From Cryptosporangium aurantiacum (lineage in GTDB: Bacteria > Actinomycetota > Actinomycetes > Mycobacteriales > Cryptosporangiaceae), in NCBI RefSeq assembly GCF_900143005.1, contig NZ_FRCS01000002.1, positions 248,001 through 312,000 of the forward strand: 64,000 nt of DNA. Direction: 5' to 3'. The position numbers and the translations under genes were made by a program. The notes beneath the pieces were generated by a model that saw nothing but the letters and a program-made list of their open reading frames with translations, searched no databases and was not told where the DNA came from. This document shows, in pieces, positions 24,901-31,901 of the stretch; position 1 is the first letter of the stretch; every line of letters begins with the position of its first letter.

Positions 24901-27467
24901 AGCAGCGCACGGACCTGCTGGCCCTCGCGCTCGGCGTCGTCGCTGTCGAAGACGACGACCAGCTCGGCCGCGCGAGCGGCCGCCGCCGACACCGCGGCGG
25001 GATCGGCCCAGTCGGCCTCGCCAGGTGTCCCGGCCCGCAGAAACGCGGCCAGCCGGTCACGCAGCGTCGGCCAGTACCGCAGGCCGATGTCGACGACCTC
25101 GCCGACCTCCCGCAGGTAGCCGCTGATCACCTCGACCGTGCTCGGGTCGTCCGGCGCCTGCGGGCCGTCCAACTCAGCGACGAAGTGGTTCCAGCGCTCG
25201 GTGAGGCGTCGACGCGCCCAGTCCAGCCGGACCGTCGCCAGGGCGGCGTCCACGTCGTCGACCGTGCGCAGCGGAGCGCCGTCGACCCGGATCTCGTCCC
25301 TGACCTGGGCCAACCGCCGGTGGATCAGCCGGCTGACACCGCGCGCCTCCACCAGCCGGACCCGCAGCATGTCCAGATCGGCCCGCAGCTGACGGGTGTC
25401 GGCCCACAGGTCGTCCGGGATCTGCACCGCCCGCCCGGCCAGCACGCTGCGCCAGCGGGCGGTCTCGGTGAGCATCTCCGAGCAGCCCGTGACCTCGGCA
25501 CGGCAGGTCTCGCGCCAGGCCGGGGATACCGCGAGCCGGCCGGCCAGCCGGCGTTGCCACGGCTGGTATGCCCTGGCGCGGTGAGCCAGCCGCCAGATCT
25601 CGTCGGCCAGCGCGGCGATGGTCGGGCGGCCCGCGGACCGGACGGCGGCGAGGTCGACGCCGAGCGACGCCAGCGCGCCGACCCGCTGGCGCAGCGCGTC
25701 GCTGTGTTCGTCGGTGCGGGCCAGCCGGTTACCGTCCGGAAGGGACTCTCGTTCGGGCAGCCTGCGCTGTGCGTCGACCAGGTCTTCCGGCCGGTAGGTG
25801 TTGGTCAGCTCGGTCAGTTCGACGAGCTCGGTGTCGGTGAGCGGGAACGGCGCGGACGGATCGATCGCATCCGGGACGAACGCCAGCCGGGACTCGTTGG
25901 CCCACAGCCACTCGGCGACCTCGACCGCGGTGGCCTCGGCGCCGTCGAGCAGGAACGTGCTGCTCTCCCGGTCGGCCACCGCCCGCAGGGCCTGGTACTT
26001 CCCGGCCAGGTCCTGCTCGGCCGTGTCGAGCGCGTCCCACAGTTCGGCCACCGCCTCGGCAGCGGCGTCCTGGTCGAGCGCACCGGCCTCGGCCTGCAGC
26101 TGCCGGACGGCGGTCTCCAGCTGCCCGAGCTGCTTGGCGCTGGACCCCATCACGCTGATCGCCAGCGGGCGCAGTGCGGCGGGCAGCTTGTCGCGGACCT
26201 CGGCCAGCGGCTCGTCGCGGTGCGAGACCACGAGCACCCGCCTGCCGTGGGCGACCAGGTGACAGATCAGGTTCGCGATCGTGTGGGTCTTACCGGTGCC
26301 CGGCGGGCCCTGCACCGCGACCATGCGCTGCCGGGCCAGCCGGCGGGCGATCGTCTCCTGCTCCAGGTTCGCGGGCAGCGGGAACAGCAGGCGCTCGCCG
26401 ATCGGCTGCCACTGCTCGGGCGGGTCGTCGGGCAACTCCAGCGTCGACGGGTCGTCGGCGAGCAGCGCCGCCAGCGAACCGGACGGGATGTACCCGGCGG
26501 CCAGCGCGCCCCGCAGGTCACCGAGGAACCCGGACAGCGCGGTGCGCCGCGGACGCAGCAGCAGCACGCCGGTGTCGCGGACGTGCGGCTCGTCGACCTC
26601 GGCGTCCTCGCGCACCACCCGGGGCGGCAGGCCCAGCCGCCGCAGCGCGGAGCGGTAGAACTCGGTGCGGGTGGACTGCTGCCACGGGTCGAGCGTCACC
26701 GCGCCGCCGGGGCCCGCCAGGTCGTGCAGCCGGGCGTCCGGCCCGTCGGGTAAACCCTCGAACGCGTCGGTCTGCAGCCGGAGCTCACCCGTCGGTGCGA
26801 CGGTCAGCGCTCCGGTCTCCGGGTCGACGTCGATCGAGATCGACGCCGCCAGCAGCGGGTCCTCGACGGCCAGCCCGCCCACGACACCGGTGAAGATGCC
26901 GAAACCCCAGACCAGCTCGTGGGACGCCTCCAGCCGTACGGCGGCTTGCCGCAGCTCGACCAGGCGCGAATAGGCGCCGCGGACGGCGTCCGCCTCGGCT
27001 GCGGTCACGGCCCACGGGCGCCAGAGCCGGTGCACCCACTCGTCGACGGCGGGCTCGACCGCGTCCAGGTCGAGGTCGGCGTCGCGTTCGACGGCGATCT
27101 CCCGCCAGCCCTCGCGCAGCGAGGGTTCCCGACGCGGGTCGTCGACCGGACCGTCGAGCAGCGACCGGACGACCGACGGCAGGTCCGGCGGCCGCGGCCG
27201 CGGCGGCCGACGCAGTTCCAGCCAGCGTTCCTCGGTGCGGGGCTCACCGGCCGCTTCGGCAGGCGCCGGGTCACCGGCCGTCCAGCAGCCGGGCTTGCCC
27301 GCGGGTAACGCCGTCTGCCAGACGACGGAAGCCGCTGCCTCGAGCGTCCGCGCCGGGCGGGCTGAGAGCGCGCGGACAGCAGACAGGTAGTCGGCGAATC
27401 GGGACACCCGACTTCGCAACGCCTCAACCCGGTCGGTCGCCGCCGCCACAGGAAACACCGCCGTCAC
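21909..27467 (-). CDS. Giant SF1 helicase (Dna2/Upf1-like) with C-terminal Vsr/MTES_1575-like nuclease
   Basis: About 1852 residues. A ~370-residue N-terminal region is unassigned. SF1B motifs follow: Walker A GPPGTGKTHTIANL near residue 385, VVIVDEASQCGLL, VVVGDDRQIGP, LTEHFRSVPEII, GDSYTFQGAERDVMFL and NVAASRAKD. Near 1370-1450 lies a restriction-endonuclease-fold domain (GRHRVDFVLPTADGRRLAIECDH) like those of Vsr/MTES_1575. The final ~400 residues are acidic and Pro/Ala-rich, ending in a short folded block. Such helicase-nucleases are predicted to process or restrict DNA, and related ones occur in defence loci. The GTG 27467 start follows GAGAGG; an in-frame start at 27521 is possible. Confidence 0.85.
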   Translation of the reverse strand: MTAVFPVAAATDRVEALRSRVSRFADYLSAVRALSARPARTLEAAASVVWQTALPAGKPGCWTAGDPAPAEAAGEPRTEERWLELRRPPRPRPPDLPSVVRSLLDGPVDDPRREPSLREGWREIAVERDADLDLDAVEPAVDEWVHRLWRPWAVTAAEADAVRGAYSRLVELRQAAVRLEASHELVWGFGIFTGVVGGLAVEDPLLAASISIDVDPETGALTVAPTGELRLQTDAFEGLPDGPDARLHDLAGPGGAVTLDPWQQSTRTEFYRSALRRLGLPPRVVREDAEVDEPHVRDTGVLLLRPRRTALSGFLGDLRGALAAGYIPSGSLAALLADDPSTLELPDDPPEQWQPIGERLLFPLPANLEQETIARRLARQRMVAVQGPPGTGKTHTIANLICHLVAHGRRVLVVSHRDEPLAEVRDKLPAALRPLAISVMGSSAKQLGQLETAVRQLQAEAGALDQDAAAEAVAELWDALDTAEQDLAGKYQALRAVADRESSTFLLDGAEATAVEVAEWLWANESRLAFVPDAIDPSAPFPLTDTELVELTELTNTYRPEDLVDAQRRLPERESLPDGNRLARTDEHSDALRQRVGALASLGVDLAAVRSAGRPTIAALADEIWRLAHRARAYQPWQRRLAGRLAVSPAWRETCRAEVTGCSEMLTETARWRSVLAGRAVQIPDDLWADTRQLRADLDMLRVRLVEARGVSRLIHRRLAQVRDEIRVDGAPLRTVDDVDAALATVRLDWARRRLTERWNHFVAELDGPQAPDDPSTVEVISGYLREVGEVVDIGLRYWPTLRDRLAAFLRAGTPGEADWADPAAVSAAAARAAELVVVFDSDDAEREGQQVRALLDDALLDANASPHWRELDRAWATGDYAGWEAMLADADRLRAAGPAMQRWQELHVALSIIAPLWASRIAAEGELPDPAVSQQAWNWRRADTWLRIVIGVEDTGALGRQADGLRDRARELVGELATRSAWLAAAGRMDDRARDALAGWASALRKVGKGSGRRSAGWTALAQQHMREAVAAVPVWIMSVERALQQFTGGTTPFDVVIVDEASQCGLLSMPVLSLGTRAVVVGDDRQIGPYAIGLAHDEVSRLGQEHLGDLPSWPLFDVTTSLYDHAVRRSPEPLMLTEHFRSVPEIITFSSEQWYDGTVQPLRADRGRFDPVRIVRVPGAREKRDRYGEVNLAEADALVATITRLAADPEYAGLTFGVVSLLASSGQAQYINEQLVRHLGEQEMARRALKVGDSYTFQGAERDVMFLSLVVSDRDEARAAFTGADHHRRVNVAASRAKDQMWVFHSVGAENLHPDDARGALLRYCAAPKPGLAALAAEPIPDETLYAACESELERSVLRRLLDVGIRPAVQYAIGRHRVDFVLPTADGRRLAIECDHGRYRGVTRWAEEMRRQTVLERVGGCVFWRVRGTLFARDPDAALAGLWPLMDDLGLLPEEARGLLAPTEPEVEPEEESPAGEWIEGQGWVESEAEGEDWGAEWNEGAAWTSDEEAAAAGLTDLTVVLPVVRLPADDADAEPAEEQAPEPVASPVATEEEPVPEWAGDAPTVARLEDLPGAVDAVMPWVGDAPTIPTADALPNGHPATLLPGLAPRSPAAPVPAGPPAQPVPVPPMPAPPPAPAPSAPAGQPVPASVVPALPTRQPIAVPPPDELPQAAPQAPQAPQAPPVAPTPPVSWWDKESVEPVQPVRASQATDLTRQLPVVPEPAETASAGYQEVGAIRPEEARAALVAYRSRVDTPVQAGGKIVGWACFYPDDSIEALRNRANVEVMRQEEASTETAGWLTAREAAAVVAAAEQRRDVPVVDPAIGEVGVARYVPEDPENPTRLLRAAR

Positions 27468-27646
27468 TAGCGCCTCTCGATCCCCCACCGGCCTCCGGCC
27501 GACCGTACCGGTGAACACCATCCGGAGGGCAGGGGTCCAGCGCTACCTCACCCGGGAGGATGAGGTTTCTTCGGCCACCTGACCGACCACGGAGAAATGG
27601 CAAGTACAAGCGGAGTTCGTACCCTCGCGACGAGCGAGAATTTACG

Positions 27647-28303
27647 TCACTCCGCTGTGTGCTCGCTCAGCGCCGCTGCCCTTCGCTCGTAGCGCTCGAC
27701 CATCGCGGTCAGCGCGCGCCGGGAATCGCCGGTCAGTCCGGCGTCCCGGACGTCGGGCCAGCCCTCGATCTCGGCCTCGGCGACGTCGCACCAGTCCAGC
27801 ATCGTCTCGGCGAAATCCGCGTAAAAGCGGGCCAGCAGACCGACCAGATGGGCACGTTCCGGGAACGGCCCGCCGCCGTCCAGATAGGCGCGCATCTGCG
27901 CGGCGCCGTTGGCGTAGGTCTCGGCGACCGCTGCCCGGGTGGCCCGGATCGCCTGCACGGCGTCCGCCTTCTCGCCCTGGTCGGCGAAGAGCAGCCGGAG
28001 CAGCCCCTCGATCTCGAGCTGCGGGGCTGCGGGCGGCGTGGCCAGCCAGTTCCGCAGCGCTCGACGGCCGGCCGGGGTGATCGCGTAGGAGGTGCGTTCG
28101 CGGTTGCCGGTGCGCTCGGTGGTGCCGGTGGCGTACTCCCACCGGACCAGGCGCTTGACCTCGCCGTAGATGTGCGCCTCGCTCCGCGGCCAGAACAGCC
28201 GCATGCTGCGTTGGGCCTGGCGGGTGAGGTCGTAGGCGGTCCACGGCCGGATCGCGAGCAGCCCGAGCAGCGCGTACGAGCTGGTGGTGGGTTCGGTGCG
28301 CAT
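27647..28303 (-). CDS. PadR-family transcriptional regulator
   Basis: A 218-residue repressor. Residues ~1-85 are the PadR winged helix (SYALLGLLAIRPWTAYDLTRQ, then a wing with RTSYAITPAGRRALRNWL). Residues ~90-200 are the helical Vir_act_alpha_C-type dimerisation and effector domain. It is divergent from an MDMPI-like gene, with a large double dyad between the two starts. It is therefore likely to repress itself and that gene in response to a small molecule, as PadR proteins typically do. Confidence 0.92.
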   Translation of the reverse strand: MRTEPTTSSYALLGLLAIRPWTAYDLTRQAQRSMRLFWPRSEAHIYGEVKRLVRWEYATGTTERTGNRERTSYAITPAGRRALRNWLATPPAAPQLEIEGLLRLLFADQGEKADAVQAIRATRAAVAETYANGAAQMRAYLDGGGPFPERAHLVGLLARFYADFAETMLDWCDVAEAEIEGWPDVRDAGLTGDSRRALTAMVERYERRAAALSEHTAE

Positions 28304-28316
28304 CAGAGGTTGACAC

Positions 28317-28358
28317 TACTCCAAAGTTGAGTAGAAGCTGGTACTCAACTTTGGAGTA
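28317..28358. promoter_or_regulatory. Double dyad operator between padR and the MDMPI-like gene
   Basis: A perfect 17-bp inverted repeat (TACTCCAAAGTTGAGTA at 28317-28333 and its complement TACTCAACTTTGGAGTA at 28342-28358) has an 8-bp spacer. Each arm is itself a dyad of the form TACTC-N7-GAGTA, so two PadR dimers could sit side by side. It lies 13 bp from the PadR start codon and 11 bp from the divergent gene's start. Confidence 0.8.
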
Positions 28359-28369
28359 TCGGAGGAGCC

Positions 28370-29044
28370 ATGGGCGAACTTCGCCAGGAGATCGAGGACG
28401 CGCTGCCGAGGGCGCACGAGCGGTTCGTCGCGCTGGTGCGGAGCGTCGATCCGGCGGCGGCGGTCCGGACGGTGCCCGCCTGTCCGGACTGGTCGGTCGC
28501 GGAGCTCGCCGCCCACGTGCTGACCGTGTACCGCCGCGCGCTGGGCGACCGGCGCCGCAGCGCGACGCCGGAGGAGACCGCGACGCTGAACGCGCAGTGC
28601 CTGGCCGAGGTCCCCGAGCGGGACCTGGCCGCGCTGGCCGACCTGCTCGACGCCGACGGGCCGGCGAGCTTCGCGGTGCTGCGCAGCTTCCCCGGCGATT
28701 TGAGCTTCCGCTTCCACGGGGGCACCCGCACCACGGTGACGCCGGTCAGCGCGGTGATCCTGGGTGAGGTACTGATCCACGGCCGCGACCTGGCGGAGGC
28801 GACCGGAGACGACTGGGTGATCCCGGCGGACGAGGCGTCGCTGGTCCTGCGCGGCGCGAACCTGCCGGGGCCGGACGGCCTCCCGCCGATCTTCGCGACC
28901 TGGCTGCAGCCGGGCGGCGAGACGCTGCTCGCCGCCACGGCCACCACCAGCGACCCGGTCGGAGCACTGACGGCGTTCTTCCGCCGCACCGCGCCGACCA
29001 CCCCCGAGCTGGTCGCTCTCTCCCGCTACCTGCGGTCGGTGTAG
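28370..29044 (+). CDS. Maleylpyruvate isomerase family, mycothiol-dependent-like protein (DinB superfamily)
   Basis: A 224-residue member of the actinobacterial MDMPI/TIGR03083-type family. It has the N-terminal four-helix metal-binding fold: VPACPDWSVAELAAHV supplies the first His, and VLGEVLIHGRDLAEATG carries the HxxD-type pair. Members use mycothiol or a bound metal for isomerase or transferase steps, or are detoxification proteins of unknown substrate. The start follows GGAGGAG, directly next to the divergent operator. It ends 1 bp from the convergent FtsX gene. Control by the adjacent PadR is likely. Confidence 0.85.
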   Translation: MGELRQEIEDALPRAHERFVALVRSVDPAAAVRTVPACPDWSVAELAAHVLTVYRRALGDRRRSATPEETATLNAQCLAEVPERDLAALADLLDADGPASFAVLRSFPGDLSFRFHGGTRTTVTPVSAVILGEVLIHGRDLAEATGDDWVIPADEASLVLRGANLPGPDGLPPIFATWLQPGGETLLAATATTSDPVGALTAFFRRTAPTTPELVALSRYLRSV

Positions 29045-29045
29045 G

Positions 29046-30539
29046 TCAGGTCGTCCGCAGCTCACCGACGGACGTCGCCCGCCGGAGCAGCAGGAGGCTG
29101 AGCGCGCAGACCACCATCGTGGCGACCGCGGCACCGACGGTGAGCACGGTGAGCCCTCCCCACGGGATCAGGCCCTCCAGCTCGACGGTGACCGTGCGCA
29201 CCGGCGTCAGGTGGGCCGGATCGGCGCACCACGTGTTCACGTCGGTACCCGCGGGTGGCGTGCAGTCGCCGCCGACCTGCTCCATGTACTCGCCGGGCCC
29301 CCCGTACACCGCCCGCACCGCGATCGCCCCGGTTGCCGCCGCGAGCACGAGGCCCGGCACCAGCGGCAGCGCGTTCTGCCAGAGCAGCGCCTTCGCCAGC
29401 ACACCGGTCGGCGTCCCCTGCGCGGTCAGCGCCGCCAGCGTCCGGCGGCGCTCGAGCACCTGCTCCGCGGTCGCGACGAGCAGCCCACCGGCCGCCACCA
29501 CGATCGCGACCCAGACCGCCAGCTGGGTCAGCGCGAACGCCCGGTCGTAGAACGGGTCGATCGGGCCGGCCTCCTGCCCGATCATTCGGCGCGCCTCTTG
29601 CTGGGCGACCCGGTCCGCGGCGAACACGGCCCGCATCGTCAGCGCGCCCGCGCCGAGCAGCACCGCCGCCAGCACGGCGGGCAGCGTCCGGCTGGCGGCC
29701 CACGGATCGGCGATCAGGCGACGAGCGGCCAGCAGCAGCGCGGGGCTCTTCGCCCGGGGCGCGATCCACCGGCCGATCGCCGCGGACACCGCCGCACCAC
29801 CGGTGACCAGGCCGATCAGTACCGCCACCAGCAGGACGAGGTCGAACAGGATCAGCCACCACTCCGTCGAGAGCGCGCTGAGCTGCCCGATGATCGCGGC
29901 GGAGAGGGCCAGCACCGTCGATCCGCCGAAGAACAGCACGGCGGGCAGTGCTCGGGGTGGCCGGCCCGGCCGCCGCCGCACCACGCCGAACGCGGTGAGC
30001 GTGCTGCGACGCAGCGCGACCGCAGCCAGCGCGGCGCCCGCTGCCGGTACCGCGACGAAGATCGCCAGCAGCGCCCACCACGGCGGCAGCACGTCGGTCG
30101 GCAGCGGACGCTGCGGCCCGGGCTCGTCGAGCACCACCCGGCCGACCAGGAACAGCGCGAACCCGATCGCCGTCCCGATGAGCGCGGCCACGCCGGTCTC
30201 GGTCGCGGCCACGGCCGAGACCTGGCCGGGCGTCGCGCCAGCCATCCGATACTCGGCGAGCCGCCGGTCGCGGGCGGGCGCACCGACCCGGACGCACTGG
30301 CCGACGAAGAACAGGACGGGGATACCGAGGAGCAGCAACGCCGTCGTGACGCCGGGGCGCAGGCCGGGCTCGGCGAGCAGGCCGTTGGTGTACGCCGCCT
30401 GCCCGACGATCGAAACGACGGTCGCCGCCGCCAGGAGCAACAGCGTGGCCAGGACCGCGCCGAACGCGGTCAGCACGATCCGGAGGCCGTCGAGCCGACC
30501 GCCGGTGACGGCCAGACGCAGCAGTACCGAGAGACGCAC
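29046..30539 (-). CDS. FtsX-like ABC transporter permease
   Basis: A 497-residue membrane permease with about ten hydrophobic segments arranged as two FtsX-like halves. Each has the domain pattern of long helices around a short loop (RDRRLAEYRMAGATPGQVSAVAATETGVAALIG; LERRRTLAALTAQGTPTGVLAKALLW). The GTG start lies 4 bp after the ATPase gene. With that ATPase it should form a MacB/FtsX-type exporter for lipids or peptides. Last gene of a PadR-ATPase-permease operon. Confidence 0.9.
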   Translation of the reverse strand: MRLSVLLRLAVTGGRLDGLRIVLTAFGAVLATLLLLAAATVVSIVGQAAYTNGLLAEPGLRPGVTTALLLLGIPVLFFVGQCVRVGAPARDRRLAEYRMAGATPGQVSAVAATETGVAALIGTAIGFALFLVGRVVLDEPGPQRPLPTDVLPPWWALLAIFVAVPAAGAALAAVALRRSTLTAFGVVRRRPGRPPRALPAVLFFGGSTVLALSAAIIGQLSALSTEWWLILFDLVLLVAVLIGLVTGGAAVSAAIGRWIAPRAKSPALLLAARRLIADPWAASRTLPAVLAAVLLGAGALTMRAVFAADRVAQQEARRMIGQEAGPIDPFYDRAFALTQLAVWVAIVVAAGGLLVATAEQVLERRRTLAALTAQGTPTGVLAKALLWQNALPLVPGLVLAAATGAIAVRAVYGGPGEYMEQVGGDCTPPAGTDVNTWCADPAHLTPVRTVTVELEGLIPWGGLTVLTVGAAVATMVVCALSLLLLRRATSVGELRTT

Positions 30540-30543
30540 GGGG

Positions 30544-31305
30544 TCAGCCCTCCTCGTCGTCTTCGAACGTGGCCACCGGCTGCGGGGCCTCCGTCGGCGC
30601 CGCGGTCGAGCCGTCGTCGACGACCGACCCGTCCCAGAGCGTGATCTCGCGCTGCGCGTACGCCGCGACCTGCGCCTCGTGCGTGACGATCAGCACCGCG
30701 GTGCCGTTCTCCCTGGCCACCCGGGTGAGCTGGGTCAGTAGCTGCTCGCCCGCCAGCGAGTCGAGCGCGCCGGTGGGCTCGTCGGCGAACAGCACCCGCG
30801 GTTCGGTGACCAGCGAACGGGCCACCGCGGCGCGCTGCTGCTGGCCTCCGGACAGCTCGCCGGGGTACCGCTGCGCCAGGTCGGCGACCCCGAACCGGTC
30901 CAGCCACTCGGACGCCGTCCCCAGCGCCTCTCTCCGGCGCGCGCCGGAGAGCAGCAGCGGCAGGGCGACGTTCTCCCCGACCGTGAGTTCGGGAACCAGC
31001 TGGCCGAACTGGAACAGCACGCCGAGCTCGGTGCGCCGCAGCCGGGAGCGCTCGGCCTCGGAGAGCTGATCGATCCGCCGGCCGCCGAAGTTCACCGCGC
31101 CGGCGTCCGGCGCCAGGACGCCCGCCAGGCACAGCAGGAGCGTCGACTTCCCGGACCCGGAGGGGCCGGTGATCGCCACGATCTCGCCGGCCCGGATCGC
31201 GCAGGAGACCCCGCGCAGCGCGGGTGTCTTGCCGAACGACCGCACCAGATCGGTGCCGGTCAGCACGGTGGCGGTCGTCGTCTCGAGGTGGGCATTGGGG
31301 GTCAT
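30544..31305 (-). CDS. ABC transporter ATP-binding protein (MacB/LolD-like)
   Basis: A 253-residue cytoplasmic ATPase. Walker A is GPSGSGKST, the Q-loop is in LGVLFQFGQLVPELTV, the signature is LSGGQQQRAAVARSL, Walker B with D-loop is RVLFADEPTGALDS, and the switch His is in VLIVTHE. It pairs with the permease immediately downstream. Its ATG overlaps the upstream PadR stop (ATGA), so synthesis is coupled. Confidence 0.94.
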   Translation of the reverse strand: MTPNAHLETTTATVLTGTDLVRSFGKTPALRGVSCAIRAGEIVAITGPSGSGKSTLLLCLAGVLAPDAGAVNFGGRRIDQLSEAERSRLRRTELGVLFQFGQLVPELTVGENVALPLLLSGARRREALGTASEWLDRFGVADLAQRYPGELSGGQQQRAAVARSLVTEPRVLFADEPTGALDSLAGEQLLTQLTRVARENGTAVLIVTHEAQVAAYAQREITLWDGSVVDDGSTAAPTEAPQPVATFEDDEEG

Positions 31306-31856
31306 GGCCGGAGTACCTCCTGGCGCAGTGCGGTCATCCGGGACAGGGTCAGGTCGATCCAGCGCAGGTCCGCGTCGAGGTGGGCCAGCGCGTAGTCGGC
31401 GGCGAGAACCTCGCCGACCGAGGCGCCGTCGGCGGTCTTCGTCGCGGTGAAGTCACGCATGCGGGTCAGGTGCGCCCGGCGCTGGGCGCGGAGGTAGGCG
31501 ACCGCGAGGCCACCCTCCGCACCCGGCTCCTCGTCCACGAGTAGTGCGGCGACAACCTTGGTGAACAGCGCGTTGGCGACGTGCGGAGCGGGCGGCTCGA
31601 CGACGGCGAGCCAGTCGCGCAGCGCCTCGCGGCCCGCAGTGGTGATCGCGAAGACCGTGCGGTCGGGGCCGTCGACCCGTTCGGTGCCCGCCTCCTCGGC
31701 CAGGCCGTCCCGGGTGAGGCGTTCGAGCGTCGAGTAGACCTGGCCGTACGCGAGCGGGCGCGCCTTGGGGAACCGGGCGTCGTAGGCGCGCTTCAGGTCA
31801 TAACCGTGCCTGGCCCCGGTGGCCAGGAGGGCGAGCAGTACCTGTGGCGTGGACAC
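31302..31856 (-). CDS. PadR-family regulator of the ABC transporter operon
   Basis: A 184-residue PadR protein. N-terminal winged helix VLLALLATGARHGYDLKRAYDARFP with a GQVYSTLERLTRDGL recognition helix and a VFAITTAGREALRDWL wing; the C-terminal helices are for dimerisation. It is first in an operon with an ABC ATPase and permease, overlapping the ATPase start by four bases. The GTG start has no ribosome site. A consensus-like promoter overlapping a palindrome lies just upstream and would start transcription at the GTG, so the message is probably leaderless and autorepressed. Confidence 0.92.
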   Translation of the reverse strand: MSTPQVLLALLATGARHGYDLKRAYDARFPKARPLAYGQVYSTLERLTRDGLAEEAGTERVDGPDRTVFAITTAGREALRDWLAVVEPPAPHVANALFTKVVAALLVDEEPGAEGGLAVAYLRAQRRAHLTRMRDFTATKTADGASVGEVLAADYALAHLDADLRWIDLTLSRMTALRQEVLRP

Positions 31857-31864
31857 GCGGCCTA

Positions 31865-31893
31865 CTATTCACTGAGTGAATAGCCTTCGTCAA
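31865..31893 (-). promoter_or_regulatory. Promoter overlapped by palindromic operator for the padR-ABC operon
   Basis: On the minus strand TTGACG (31893-31888) and GAATAG (31870-31865) are separated by exactly 17 bp. The -10 and spacer are covered by a perfect palindrome, CTATTCAC-TGA-GTGAATAG (31865-31883). The GTG start of the PadR gene begins 8 bp after the -10, where transcription should start. Bound PadR would block RNA polymerase directly. Confidence 0.72.
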
Positions 31894-31901
31894 GCGTGAG
31901 G

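Noticed and set aside
24087-26753. An 888-codon open frame on the plus strand inside the helicase-nuclease gene
   Set aside because: No domain, biased composition and no ribosome site; the minus strand carries intact helicase motifs throughout.
27624-27638. Terminator after the padR gene at 27647
   Set aside because: CTCGC/GCGAG gives only five base pairs, which is common by chance in this composition.
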